Source: Hydrogenimonas sp.
Lineage (GTDB): Bacteria; Campylobacterota; Campylobacteria; Campylobacterales; Hydrogenimonadaceae
Direction: 5' to 3'
Assembly (NCBI GenBank): GCA_015494675.1
Contig: WGAW01000162.1
Coordinates: forward strand, 1-21,579
Length of the DNA: 21,579 nucleotides
The position numbers were made by a program, and so were the translations under genes. The notes under the pieces were generated by a model that did no database searches, was not told the origin of the DNA, and saw only the letters and a program-made list of their open reading frames with translations. Numbering within the stretch: position 1 is the stretch's first letter; every line of letters starts with the position of its first letter. This document shows, piece after piece, positions 1 to 8,190 of this stretch.

Positions 1-28
1 AATCTGCATCCCATGCTGTTGTGTTCCT

Positions 29-298
29 TTAAAATCTAAATCTTTTCGCGTGCGTCTCCTGCGGAAACTGTTTCGCGATCTCATCTTCACTGAAAGAGAA
101 GCGGTAATTCTCCACATATCTCTTCAGCAGTTCGTAAGCCTCGTTTATACGCGCCATCTCCTCGTCGCCACCGCCCCTGTCCGGATGCTTTACGGAAGCC
201 AGGTATCTGTACCTTCGCGTGATATCTCTCAGACTCACATGCGTCGGCAGCCCAAGCACTTCGAGCGCTTTATGCACCTCTTCGTAAGCACGGTTCAT
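29..298 (-). CDS. Small single J-domain (DnaJ-like) co-chaperone
   Basis: Encodes 89 residues that are essentially one J domain. The HPD tripeptide needed to stimulate DnaK ATPase is at residues 38-40, followed by a Gly/Asp-rich turn and the helix ARINEAYELLKRY. There is no Gly/Phe region, zinc finger or C-terminal substrate domain, so this is a minimal type III J protein and not DnaJ itself. It probably directs DnaK to a specific client, which cannot be named from sequence. Its ATG overlaps the mlaD stop in an ATGA arrangement (4 bases), so it is translationally coupled and is the last complete gene of the purD-lptD-mlaD operon in the window. A ribosome-binding-site-like AAAGGA lies just past its stop, suggesting that the operon continues off the left edge. 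The domain assignment is certain; the role is inferred. Confidence 0.9.
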   Translation of the reverse strand: MNRAYEEVHKALEVLGLPTHVSLRDITRRYRYLASVKHPDRGGGDEEMARINEAYELLKRYVENYRFSFSEDEIAKQFPQETHAKRFRF

Positions 299-1740
299 TT
301 CGAAGCCGAAGCCCCCGCGCTCGCTCCGCTGCCGAGGAGATACTTGATGCGGTCATCCTCGAAATGCACACCCATTCCGAAAAAGAGGTTGAACGCTTCG
401 GAGTTGAGAATATTGTCGGCTCCCATATATGCGTCCACGTGCTTGAAAAACCTGTAGCGCAAGGTGGTGCGCAGGCGCGGACTGCTGCCTCTAAGATCGT
501 TTACTGCGTTGAAGTCGAAAGCATCCAGCGAAAGCTTGAGTTTGTCGTAATATGCGAAATAGTCCAGACCGAAACCGGCGGTACTCTCTATGAGGCCGCC
601 TCTGAACATTATATCTTCATATCGCTTTCCGATCTGGGCGGAAGCGTAAAACTTCCCTTTCGCATGGTCGAGTTCGGCGGCGTATTGACCTCCCACCTTT
701 TGGGAGTAGTCTGGTGCGGAGACGACATCGATCATATAGTGGCGGGTATATGTGGGCATATAGTCTATATGCAGCCCCCCTTTCATGTTCGCGTCATTCG
801 CCAGATAGTAGCTCTGCAGTCCGAGATTCAGGCGGCTCTGGGTAACCGAGTCGAGATAATCTTCGAGTTTGTCAATCGTGCCGGTACCCTTTTTGAAGAA
901 GCCGTCGAACGAGTTCAAAGCGCTGTGAAGCGGTTTTCTATTCTCGTCTATCATACCGTTTAGACGATCTTCGAGAGATTCGAATTTATCCGCCAGGGCG
1001 GGGAGCCTCTCATTCAGGGTGCCTCCGACACCCTTGAAAGAGTCGAGCGTATCTCGAAGCTTCGCCATGATATCGGGCAGATCGGAGTTGATCGTATCGG
1101 CGCTCGTGGAGAATTTCGAAGACATTCGGGCAAACTTCTCCGCCGCATCGTTTACCTTTTTTACCAGGGAGTCGACCCCCTCTCTGTTGTCGGCTATAAG
1201 CTCTTTAAGATCCGACGTAAGTGTGTCCAGATTGGAGAATGTCTTTTTAAGATGCTCTCTGCTTTCGGCATCGAGAGTCTGGCGCATTTCGCTTATGAAA
1301 CCGCGCAGCTCGTCGGCAGCCTCCGCCATGCTCGAGGCCATCTCCTCCATCGAAGCCATGGCCTTCTGTTTCGTCAGCTTGCCCTCTTCTCTCAGGTATT
1401 CGTGCGCCGTTCCGGGAATTATGTTTATATATTTGCTTCCCAGCAGGCTCTCTTGCGTAAGCAGAACCTCCGAATCGCTCGGAATTTTCGCGTTTTTGTA
1501 TATAAAGAGGGTTACGACCACTTTGGTTCCGGAGAGAGATATCTTTTTTACGTACCCTATCTCCACACCCTTCATCCTAACTTTGGCATGAGGCTCGAGA
1601 CCGCTCGCATCGTCGATGACCGCCTGAACCTCATAACCCTTTTTGCCGAATCCCTGGAACTTGTTCACCTGCGTACTCAGCAAAAAGAGAAAGATCAGAC
1701 CTATCGCTACGAAGAGGCCGACTTTCGCTTCGGTTTTCAT
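295..1740 (-). CDS. mlaD: MlaD-family MCE protein with long C-terminal beta-rich domain
   Basis: Encodes 481 residues. An N-terminal membrane anchor (about 8-23) is followed by an MCE domain (about 36-112, containing GLEPHAKVRMKGVEIGYV and the ending GSKYINIIPG). MCE proteins form hexameric lipid-binding rings on the periplasmic side of inner-membrane ABC transporters that move phospholipids between the membranes. Residues about 125-290 are helical and heptad-like (repeated leucines, TLDSF and DKFESLEDRL type segments). Residues about 295-470 are made of alternating hydrophobic/polar segments rich in Tyr, Phe and Gly, like outer-membrane beta strands. E. coli MlaD is about 180 residues, so this is a much extended form. 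The gene follows lptD by 11 bases and has a good ribosome site (AAAGGATG). No MlaE, MlaF or MlaC gene is in the window. The MCE assignment is firm; the barrel reading of the C-terminus is inference. Confidence 0.88.
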   Translation of the reverse strand: MKTEAKVGLFVAIGLIFLFLLSTQVNKFQGFGKKGYEVQAVIDDASGLEPHAKVRMKGVEIGYVKKISLSGTKVVVTLFIYKNAKIPSDSEVLLTQESLLGSKYINIIPGTAHEYLREEGKLTKQKAMASMEEMASSMAEAADELRGFISEMRQTLDAESREHLKKTFSNLDTLTSDLKELIADNREGVDSLVKKVNDAAEKFARMSSKFSTSADTINSDLPDIMAKLRDTLDSFKGVGGTLNERLPALADKFESLEDRLNGMIDENRKPLHSALNSFDGFFKKGTGTIDKLEDYLDSVTQSRLNLGLQSYYLANDANMKGGLHIDYMPTYTRHYMIDVVSAPDYSQKVGGQYAAELDHAKGKFYASAQIGKRYEDIMFRGGLIESTAGFGLDYFAYYDKLKLSLDAFDFNAVNDLRGSSPRLRTTLRYRFFKHVDAYMGADNILNSEAFNLFFGMGVHFEDDRIKYLLGSGASAGASASK

Positions 1741-1751
1741 TTAGTCATCCT

Positions 1752-3818
1752 TTAAAACTCCTGCTCGAATCTCTGCTCGAAACCGCCCAGAGGCACCAGG
1801 TTTATCTGAAAATAGAGAACCAGGTTGTCTATCGACTGTGCTCCGGCAGAAGTGAGAATGGGCCTCTTTTCATCTTTTATACCGAGGTTCAGATCCCAGC
1901 AGTGCCTTAAAAAGTGTACACCCGCTTCCCACCTTCTTATCTTCTGGTCGAGATTGTCGTAAGAGATCTTCGCTCTCCAGTTGTTTCCCGATTCGCTTCT
2001 GTACGCTCCGGAAACGGTAAAGAAGTCCGAACGTCTCTCGTTTTGCACAATCTTGAAGAAATGGGTTAACATTATATCATAGGCGGGTTGCCTATATTTG
2101 ATATGGGAAGTGGCGCCTGAGAGAGATTTCATATAGTAGGAGTAGAAGATATCGCTATAAAATTGATAATTTTCAAGAAAGTTTACCCTTAACTCGTTCT
2201 CTATATCGCCATATTTGTGATCGCTCTTTTCATACAGAACCGGCTGTGAAACTCGGTAGTATAGAAACTCTTTTCCGTTTGGGTCGTATAGGTAGTTTAC
2301 GGCGCTCAGCGCCATGTTTTCGTTGGGAGAGCGGAGAACCGATATGCTTGGGTCTATATAACCCTTTTCGTTACTGAAACTGGGACGGTTGTACGTGAGC
2401 CTCAACTGCAGGGTATGAAAACGCTCCGAAAACTTCCTGGCGAGATCGGTGTATATGTCGATTTTATGATAGTTTCTGAAAAATGTGTAGTAGCCGCCCG
2501 GTGCGGACGAGGGAAGATTCTGGTAACCTATATACGAATAGTAGAGATTCTCCGAAACCGAAAGATTCAGGTAGCCCTCCAGAAAATCGGTATAGAAGAT
2601 AACGGGGGCGTTGATCTCCTGCAGTTGCATATGCTTTCCGGCCGCGGTAAAGAAGCTGCTTACCCTGTAGTCGGCGGAGTAGTGGAGGGCATCGAACCCC
2701 AAAAGTTTGTTCTGGTATCTGTGCAGCTGAATGATCGGAATGCTCTGCACCGTGTTTCTGTTCGATGCCAAAGAGGTATCGATAAAATATTTCGCGTATA
2801 CGCCGGTGAAGTAGTCTGGCGTGTTGAAATAGTAGTTTATCCTCGACTGCACCTGCGAACTGTTTACGAGCTCCGCCGTAGTAAACGCCTGGAGGTTTTT
2901 GTAGTCGGGATCTTTCAGGTAGGTGATATCGGCATATAGGCCGTCGTGGTTGCCGCTTCGGGGCGAAGCGAAAACCCTCGGCGATTCGTAATTTGCCTGA
3001 ATACCGTAGTGCGACCTGTTTCTAAGGTTGTACTCTTCTACGAAACTCTTTTTGTCTTTGAAGTAACCGGTGGTGATCTTTCCGCGGGAGCGCGGAGTAT
3101 CGACGAACCTCAGCGTAGCGTATATGCCTTCTCCCCTTGCAGCCCTTATCTGCGGGTCTATCTCCAGATCCCACTGCGGATCGGGAGCGAAGTATATCGG
3201 CTGGGTATAGAAAAAGCCGTCTCTGGAAGATACCCCGAAATATGGGCGCAAAAAACCGCTTCTACGCTCCTTGTCCGTCGAAAATCCCAGATACGGAAAG
3301 TAGAGCAGCGGCGTATCTTTCATATAGAGAACCGGGTTCCATACATTGATCCATTTCGTACTAGTATTGAAATCCAGAGATGTAAACTCCAAATGCCAGT
3401 CCGGACACGCCGCATCGCAGCTCGATACAAAAGCTTTCGCCAGCTTTACCCTGTCGCGGACCTTTTCGCCCCCCTCTCCGCGCATCCAAAGGGTATTCTG
3501 AAGGTCGATCATGAAGATATCGGAAAAGCTGTCTTTGTCGTTTTTGAGATCGAGCCTGACGTAGTCGCTCAAAGAGCCGAGTTGCACCCCTTCCATCATC
3601 TCGACTCTATCGAAAAGCTCCAGTATCGAACCGTTTGTATCGAATCTGGCTCTCTCCGCCTGCAGGATCTTGTCGTCGTAATAGACCACCACGCTGCCCG
3701 AGGCGGTTATGACGGATCCGTTTCTCTCTACAGATGATGCCAAAATCTGTATGTTCTTCTGCTCCGAAGCCGCAAAGAGCGCTCCCGCACATAGCAGAAA
3801 GAGTAGAAGTCTAACCAT
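1752..3818 (-). CDS. lptD: LPS-assembly protein LptD (outer-membrane LPS translocon)
   Basis: Encodes 688 residues. A signal peptide (1-17, LLLFLLCAGALFA) precedes an OstA/LptA-like beta-jellyroll of about 25-130 (SVERNGSVITASGSVVVYYDD), then a large outer-membrane barrel dense in aromatic strands (NYYFNTPDYFTGVYAKYF). LptD with LptE inserts lipopolysaccharide into the outer leaflet. It is shorter than E. coli LptD (784), as is usual in this phylum. After the signal peptide there are only three cysteines, C134 and C138 in the N-terminal region and C640 in the HCWDL motif near the C-terminus. At most one inter-domain disulfide can therefore form, unlike the two in E. coli. The start overlaps the RDD gene stop by 8 bases, so it is part of the purD operon. 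The purD-RDD-lptD order also fits what I recall from Helicobacter. Confidence 0.95.
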   Translation of the reverse strand: MVRLLLFLLCAGALFAASEQKNIQILASSVERNGSVITASGSVVVYYDDKILQAERARFDTNGSILELFDRVEMMEGVQLGSLSDYVRLDLKNDKDSFSDIFMIDLQNTLWMRGEGGEKVRDRVKLAKAFVSSCDAACPDWHLEFTSLDFNTSTKWINVWNPVLYMKDTPLLYFPYLGFSTDKERRSGFLRPYFGVSSRDGFFYTQPIYFAPDPQWDLEIDPQIRAARGEGIYATLRFVDTPRSRGKITTGYFKDKKSFVEEYNLRNRSHYGIQANYESPRVFASPRSGNHDGLYADITYLKDPDYKNLQAFTTAELVNSSQVQSRINYYFNTPDYFTGVYAKYFIDTSLASNRNTVQSIPIIQLHRYQNKLLGFDALHYSADYRVSSFFTAAGKHMQLQEINAPVIFYTDFLEGYLNLSVSENLYYSYIGYQNLPSSAPGGYYTFFRNYHKIDIYTDLARKFSERFHTLQLRLTYNRPSFSNEKGYIDPSISVLRSPNENMALSAVNYLYDPNGKEFLYYRVSQPVLYEKSDHKYGDIENELRVNFLENYQFYSDIFYSYYMKSLSGATSHIKYRQPAYDIMLTHFFKIVQNERRSDFFTVSGAYRSESGNNWRAKISYDNLDQKIRRWEAGVHFLRHCWDLNLGIKDEKRPILTSAGAQSIDNLVLYFQINLVPLGGFEQRFEQEF

Positions 3819-4260
3819 TTACTACCAGTGTCGAGGCGGTTTTGTCGTGCCAGGCCTGCCTCATCGGGTCGAAAAGGGCCCATGCAAACCCCAGATAAAA
3901 GAGCATCCCGCTGATGACGCGAAAAACCGCCCTGTTGAACGAAGCTTGAAAACCGGGCTTTCCCAGAGTAGCGGCATCGGCCACTCTAATACCCGTAGCC
4001 ATCTTTCCAAGGGTCGCACCGTACTCCCATACGAACCATGTATGGTAGATGATATGCGCCGCGGCCATCCAGAGCCATACGCCGTTGATAATCTCCGCTA
4101 TCCGCTCCGCTCCGCGGGCCGTCGAGATAGGCTCCCAAAGAAGAGCTACAAAAATGAGACTGACAAGCATATCGTCTATCGCATACGCGACAGCACGCCT
4201 GCCTATCGGTGCCAGATCCGACTCTTCCTTGGGGAAGTACCCCTGCGGACCCTTCTGCAC
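3811..4260 (-). CDS. RDD-family membrane protein
   Basis: Small inner-membrane protein with the RDD signature: RRAVAYAIDD at the start of the first membrane helix, the family G-x-x-x-G-K-x-x-x-G-I-R pattern (ATLGKMATGIRV) after the second, and DPMRQAWHDKTASTLVV at the end. Three hydrophobic segments are visible. RDD proteins are a broad family and some act as ion exchangers; the function here is unknown. I place the start at a GTG (4258-4260) that shares one base with the purD stop (TAGTG), preceded by GGGAAG. An in-frame GTG at 4302 would add 14 residues translated from inside purD without a ribosome site. Its place between purD and lptD suggests an envelope-related role, but that is only context. 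Confidence 0.85.
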   Translation of the reverse strand: MQKGPQGYFPKEESDLAPIGRRAVAYAIDDMLVSLIFVALLWEPISTARGAERIAEIINGVWLWMAAAHIIYHTWFVWEYGATLGKMATGIRVADAATLGKPGFQASFNRAVFRVISGMLFYLGFAWALFDPMRQAWHDKTASTLVVNG

Positions 4261-5534
4261 TACGCTTCCCGCAACGCCTGATAGGCGATATCGCTGCGGC
4301 ACTGCTTGCCGGCGAAATGGACCTGTCCGCAGAGCATGTATGCATAGTCTCTGGCCTCTTTTATCGTATCTCCCAGACCCACACAGACCAGAACGCGTCC
4401 GCCGGTAGCCATAAGTTTTCCGTCGATCAGCGATACTCCCGCATAATCTATATGTGCCTTGTCGGCAAGCTCGGTATGCACGATCTTGTCTACGATGATC
4501 TCCGCCGGCTCGCTGCTCTTGTACGGATAGTTTTTGCTCGCCATGACCACGCCGACGGCGTACTTGTCCATAAACTCCACCTTCAGCTCGTTAAGGCGCC
4601 CCGATGCCGCCTTGTCGAAAAGTTCTCCCGCAGGAGTTTTAAGAAGCGGCATCAGCACTTCACACTCCGGATCGCCGAAACGTACATTGAACTCGAGAGT
4701 GTACGGTTCGCCGTTTACTATCATCAGACCCGCAAAGAGCACACCCTCGAAAGGCCTACCCTCCGCGGCCATCCCCTCTACAGTAGGGCGGATGATTCTC
4801 TCTTCTATCTTTTTGTAGAGCTCGTCGTCGATTAGCGGTGTCGGCGCGTACGCTCCCATCCCGCCCGTATTGGGCCCTTCGTCGTTGTCGAGCAGCCGTT
4901 TGTGATCCTGTGCCGCAGGCAGAATCACGTAATCTTTGCCGTCGCAGATCGCAAAGAGGGAGAGCTCGTAACCGTCGAGATACTCCTCTACCACTATCTT
5001 CGTGCCGGCCTCTCCGAACGACTTGCCGCTGAGCATCTGCGACGCCGCTTTTTTGGCATCGTCGTAAGATTGCGCGATAATGACTCCCTTGCCTGCACAA
5101 AGCCCGTCGGCCTTGACGACGATGGGGGGCTTGAGATTTTCGATAAACCTGAAAGCCTCTTCCACGCTCTCGGTCTCTATATATCTTGCCGTAGGGATAT
5201 TGTGGCGGGAGAGGAAGTTTTTCATGAAGATCTTGCTCCCCTCGAGCTGCGCCGCCTCTTTGTTCGGGCCGAATATCTTGAGGCCGCGCGCCTTGAAAAT
5301 ATCTACTATTCCGCCGACGAGAGGCGCTTCCGGCCCCACTACGGTCAGATCGATCCCCTCTTTTTCGGCATAGTCGGCAAGCTCTTCATAATCGCTTATA
5401 TCGACATTTTCGCCAAGCTGGGGTGTGGCCCCGTTTCCCGGCGCGAAATATATCTTCTCTACCGTTGTGTCTTTGTGCAGGGCACGCCCTATGGCATATT
5501 CGCGCCCCCCGCTTCCAACTACCATGACTCTCAT
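4260..5534 (-). CDS. purD: Phosphoribosylamine--glycine ligase (GAR synthetase)
   Basis: Encodes 424 residues, the normal length of PurD. The enzyme joins glycine to 5-phosphoribosylamine with ATP, the second step of de novo purine synthesis in the cytoplasm. Visible marks are the N-terminal MRVMVVGSGGREYAIGRAL (usually GREHA; here Tyr replaces His), the ATP-grasp segment VVKADGLCAGKGVI near residue 141, the central DNDEGPNTGGMGAYAP, and EFNVRFGDPECEVLMPLL near 285. The ATG at 5534 is preceded by AAGGCGG, a good ribosome site. It heads an operon otherwise devoted to envelope genes, which suggests that purine demand and envelope growth may be co-regulated or merely co-transcribed. The upstream 350 bases carry a 6S RNA candidate and a TATACT promoter candidate. 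Confidence 0.97.
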   Translation of the reverse strand: MRVMVVGSGGREYAIGRALHKDTTVEKIYFAPGNGATPQLGENVDISDYEELADYAEKEGIDLTVVGPEAPLVGGIVDIFKARGLKIFGPNKEAAQLEGSKIFMKNFLSRHNIPTARYIETESVEEAFRFIENLKPPIVVKADGLCAGKGVIIAQSYDDAKKAASQMLSGKSFGEAGTKIVVEEYLDGYELSLFAICDGKDYVILPAAQDHKRLLDNDEGPNTGGMGAYAPTPLIDDELYKKIEERIIRPTVEGMAAEGRPFEGVLFAGLMIVNGEPYTLEFNVRFGDPECEVLMPLLKTPAGELFDKAASGRLNELKVEFMDKYAVGVVMASKNYPYKSSEPAEIIVDKIVHTELADKAHIDYAGVSLIDGKLMATGGRVLVCVGLGDTIKEARDYAYMLCGQVHFAGKQCRSDIAYQALREA

Positions 5535-5566
5535 ATGACCGCCTTAATTTTGTGTTGATATTTCGC

Positions 5567-5572
5567 AGTATA
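5567..5572 (-). promoter_or_regulatory. Candidate -10 element for the purD operon
   Basis: The minus strand reads TGTATACT, a TATACT hexamer with an extended TG, about 33 bases upstream of the purD ATG. Transcription would start near 5560, leaving a short leader with the AAGGCGG ribosome site. No convincing -35 is visible, which is normal for the main sigma factor in Campylobacterota. Read-through from the upstream 6S RNA is an alternative source of purD mRNA. Confidence 0.4.
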
Positions 5573-5672
5573 CACATCTTCCTTGTCGCCCGGACACTCC
5601 AAATAGATGCATGGCATACAGGTGAGGAGAATATGCGTACTGCGCAATATCAAAAATTCAGGGTATAACAAG

Positions 5673-5863
5673 GACCGAGCGGGCGTTCACGCTCAAGTGT
5701 GGTCCAAAGCAGACCAACGATGCAGGAGGGAGATACGCTTTAGGCGGCAGCTTCTCGCCGGGAGCACCGGCTCGAACGAAGTTACCGACACACGGCGCAT
5801 CTACGCTGTCCCGCAATATCAAAGTGTTGGACCCCCGTAATGCGGATAGCGCACCGCTCAGTC
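5673..5863 (-). ncRNA. ssrS: 6S RNA (candidate), upstream of purD
   Basis: About 191 bases, the size of 6S RNA, the RNA that mimics an open promoter and binds sigma70-RNA polymerase in stationary phase. On the minus strand the ends pair as GACTGAGCGG (5863-5854) with CCGCTCGGTC (5682-5673). Further inside, GGTCCAA (5833-5827) pairs with TTGGACC (5707-5701), and AGATGCGC (5802-5795) with GCGTATCT (5738-5731). The apex is GCCGG-TGCTC-CCGGC followed by CGAGAAGC, like the CCGAGAAGC near the apex of E. coli 6S. Two pairs are G-U wobbles only on the minus strand (5860/5676 and 5798/5735), which sets the orientation. A TATAAT lies six bases ahead of G5863. As I recall, 6S lies next to purD in Helicobacter. 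No protein reading is convincing here. The exact 3' end is unknown. Confidence 0.74.
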
Positions 5864-5869
5864 AATTCA

Positions 5870-5875
5870 ATTATA
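5870..5875 (-). promoter_or_regulatory. -10 element of the 6S RNA candidate
   Basis: Perfect TATAAT on the minus strand, followed by the six bases TGAATT and then G5863, the first base of the closing stem. This is ideal spacing for a +1 at the predicted RNA end. The upstream half of the promoter would lie inside the last codons of hemD. Confidence 0.6.
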
Positions 5876-5886
5876 CTCCAAATTAC

Positions 5887-6540
5887 TTAAGCGGTCGATA
5901 AACTCCGGGCGAAAGTTACGGCATCCTCTATCGTCTGGGATGGAGATACGCGGCACTCCATCCCATCTTCGAAAACTTCCGCGGTCTTCCTGCCTATCGC
6001 GACGGCGGTATAGCTTTCGCTCCATTCGAAACGTTTCAAAAAACAGTTTACGATAGATGGGGAGGTGAAGATCAAAACGGCCCCCTCTTCCGGCTTCGAT
6101 CGGGTATCGTACTCTCTGCAGCGCGTCTCGTAGATCACCTTCTCATCCACTGAAATTCCGGCCGCACGAAGCTCCGCGGCGATTTTGGAGGCGACCACCT
6201 TCGGGCGTGGATAGAGCCACCTGAACGATTCGAACCTCTCGGAAAGCTCTTTGGCCAATACATCACCGTATGCCTTCGAAGCGACGAAGATCACCTCTCC
6301 TCCCCTCTTCTCTACCTCTTCGGCCGTCATCTTCCCTATGGCCGCCGCCGGTATCTCTTTCCAGCTTTCGCCGCATATCTCGTCGAGCGCGGCGACACCC
6401 TGTTTGGAGGTAAATATCAGGCCGTCGTAGAGGTCAAAATCGATCTTTTGCGGTATGGTTACGAACTCTATCATCGGAAGGTGCCTCACCCCCTCGGCGG
6501 GTGTGGGCGAAAGGAGGTAGACGGGGCGCTCTATTCCCAT
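5887..6540 (-). CDS. hemD: Uroporphyrinogen-III synthase
   Basis: Encodes 217 residues. HemD closes and inverts ring D of hydroxymethylbilane to give uroporphyrinogen III in heme/siroheme synthesis. The family is poorly conserved, but the pattern fits: [18 protein letters not shown] (first domain, TS-x-x-A motif), an [14 protein letters not shown] segment, [21 protein letters not shown] with the linker VIYETRCRE, then the second domain [17 protein letters not shown] and [14 protein letters not shown]. The length is slightly under E. coli HemD (246). The ATG overlaps the guaA stop by 10 bases, so the two are co-transcribed and probably coupled. No strong ribosome site is present, which suits coupling. 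Confidence 0.9.
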   Translation of the reverse strand: MGIERPVYLLSPTPAEGVRHLPMIEFVTIPQKIDFDLYDGLIFTSKQGVAALDEICGESWKEIPAAAIGKMTAEEVEKRGGEVIFVASKAYGDVLAKELSERFESFRWLYPRPKVVASKIAAELRAAGISVDEKVIYETRCREYDTRSKPEEGAVLIFTSPSIVNCFLKRFEWSESYTAVAIGRKTAEVFEDGMECRVSPSQTIEDAVTFARSLSTA

Positions 6541-8081
6541 TCTATCGTAGCCGGCGGTTTGGAGCTTATATCGTAGACTACACGGTTTATGCCGTCGACT
6601 TCGTTGATGATGCGGCGGCTTATGCGCTCCAGAAGATCGTGCGGCAGGTGCGCGAACGTCGCCGTCATCCCGTCGACCGCCTCGACGACCCTGATGCAGA
6701 CCGTATTGTCGTAGGTACGGTTGTCACCCATGACACCTACACTCTTGACATTCAGCAGCACGGCGAACGCCTGCCACGTCTTGTTGTAGTAGCCGCTCGC
6801 TTTGAGCTCCTCGAGCAGTATCAGATCCGCTTCACGCAGAATGTCGAGATCGTATATGTTTACCTCTCCCATTATACGTATGGCAAGTCCCGGACCCGGA
6901 AACGGATGGCGATAAACAAGCGACTCGGGCAGCCCCAGCTCCAGCCCAAGCCTTCGCACCTCGTCTTTGAAGAGCTCCCGAAGCGGTTCGATCAGTTCGA
7001 AATCCATCCAGTCGGGCAGACCGCCGACATTGTGGTGCGACTTTATCGTTTCGCTCGGCCCCTTGACCGAAACCGACTCTATCACGTCGGGGTAGAGCGT
7101 ACCCTGCGCCAGGAACCGGATGCCTTCGTGCTTTTTGGCCTCCTCTTCGAAAACCTCTATGAATGTGTGGCCGATGATTTTCCGCTTCTGCTCAGGATCG
7201 GTTATACCGGCCAGTTTGACAAGAAAGTGTTCGCTCGCGTCCACGGTTATGAGCGGAACTTTGAGGTGCACTTTGAATACGCTCTCTACCTGCTCCCGCT
7301 CACCCTTTCTAAGCAGACCGTTATCTACGAAAACGGGGATCAGCTGGTCGCCTATGGCCTCGTAGAGCAGAGCGGCGACTACGGAAGAGTCGACGCCGCC
7401 GCTCAGCGCGCAGAGAACTTTTCCGTCTCCTACCTGCGCACGGATCTTCTTTATCTGCTCTTTCAGGAAGTGGCCCATATCCCACTTCTCTTCTACACCG
7501 CAGATCTTTCGTGCGAAGTTTCTGAGCATTATGTGCCCCTCTTCGGAGTGGTGAACCTCCGGGTGAAACTGCAGGGCATATATTTTGCGGCTCTCGTCCG
7601 CGATGGCGGCATACGGAGAGTTGTCGCTGTAGGCTATCGGTTTGAAACCTTCCGGCAGCGTCTCTACGCGATCACTGTGGCTCATCCATACGACCGTCCC
7701 GTCGTGACACCCTTCAAAAAGCGGCGAAGTGTGGCCGTGCTCCTCGTGAAAATGGAGCTCCGCCTTTCCGTACTCGTGGTGAGTGGAGCGTACCACCCTG
7801 CCTCCGAAGTCCACGGCTATCCTCTGCATTCCGTAGCAGATTCCCAGAATCGGAAGCCCCATATCGTAAACGGCCCTGTCCACCTCGAAAGCCCCCTCGT
7901 CGTAGACCGACGCCGGGCCGCCGCTTAGGATGATCCCTTTCGGGTTTTTCGCCTCTATCTCGTCGACCTTCGTGAAATAGGGGACTATTTCGCAGTAGAC
8001 CTTCTCTTCGCGAAGTCTCCTGGCTATCAACTGCGTATACTGCGATCCGAAATCGAGCACTATGATGCTTACATCTTTCAA
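6531..8081 (-). CDS. guaA: GMP synthase (glutamine-hydrolysing)
   Basis: Encodes 516 residues, full length. GuaA aminates XMP to GMP using glutamine and ATP. The N-terminal class I amidotransferase domain shows [17 protein letters not shown], the nucleophile C82 in LGICYGMQR, and H173/E175 in [11 protein letters not shown]. The ATP pyrophosphatase domain carries the P-loop LSGGVDSSV, and the dimerisation domain ends with the typical IEWE. The start is a TTG (8079-8081) preceded at good distance by AAGGAA; the residues after it ([13 protein letters not shown]) match the usual N-terminus, so TTG is preferred to a later GTG. It is followed directly by hemD. A TAAAAT promoter candidate lies about 30 bases upstream. 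Confidence 0.97.
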   Translation of the reverse strand: MKDVSIIVLDFGSQYTQLIARRLREEKVYCEIVPYFTKVDEIEAKNPKGIILSGGPASVYDEGAFEVDRAVYDMGLPILGICYGMQRIAVDFGGRVVRSTHHEYGKAELHFHEEHGHTSPLFEGCHDGTVVWMSHSDRVETLPEGFKPIAYSDNSPYAAIADESRKIYALQFHPEVHHSEEGHIMLRNFARKICGVEEKWDMGHFLKEQIKKIRAQVGDGKVLCALSGGVDSSVVAALLYEAIGDQLIPVFVDNGLLRKGEREQVESVFKVHLKVPLITVDASEHFLVKLAGITDPEQKRKIIGHTFIEVFEEEAKKHEGIRFLAQGTLYPDVIESVSVKGPSETIKSHHNVGGLPDWMDFELIEPLRELFKDEVRRLGLELGLPESLVYRHPFPGPGLAIRIMGEVNIYDLDILREADLILLEELKASGYYNKTWQAFAVLLNVKSVGVMGDNRTYDNTVCIRVVEAVDGMTATFAHLPHDLLERISRRIINEVDGINRVVYDISSKPPATIEWE

Positions 8082-8111
8082 ATTCTGTTCCTTGGAGTAA
8101 ATGGTTGCGCT

Positions 8112-8117
8112 ATTTTA
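8112..8117 (-). promoter_or_regulatory. Candidate -10 element for guaA-hemD
   Basis: The minus strand reads CGATAAAATAGCG. A TAAAAT hexamer here would start transcription near 8105, about 25 bases before the TTG start of guaA. No guanine or xanthine riboswitch fold is visible in the short leader. Confidence 0.38.
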
Positions 8118-8158
8118 TCGAAAGATTGTTGAAAGTTCGGAAGGCGTCTGAAGCTTAC

Positions 8159-8187
8159 CGCTCGCCTCCTCCGTGAAGAGGAGAGCG
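8159..8187 (-). terminator. Stem-loop after nhaD, weak terminator candidate
   Basis: Just past the nhaD stop the minus strand reads CGCT-CTCCTC-TTCACG-GAGGAG-GCG-AGCG, ten base pairs with a three-base bulge and a six-base loop. No T-run follows on either strand, so it may act as an mRNA 3'-end stabiliser or a weak terminator. Confidence 0.33.
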
Positions 8188-8190
8188 ATT

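Noticed and set aside
1..14. Start of another minus-strand gene at the left edge
   Set aside because: AAAGGA followed by ATG at 12-14 is suggestive, but only about four codons are inside the window, too few to support a call.
5607..5840. A 77-codon plus-strand frame in the hemD-purD gap
   Set aside because: Arg-rich, without domain or ribosome site at its ATG, and it overlaps the well-paired 6S RNA candidate on the other strand. A shorter frame at 5633 with GGAG ahead is only 11 codons long.
5673..5863. SRP RNA, RNase P RNA, tmRNA or a purine riboswitch in the same gap
   Set aside because: None of the conserved cores of those RNAs is present on either strand; the long end-to-end hairpin fits 6S.
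6501..7928. A 475-codon open frame on the plus strand opposite guaA
   Set aside because: It mirrors guaA codon for codon; its translation is rich in Arg, His and Val with no domain, and guaA is a certain gene. Such antisense frames come from codon bias.
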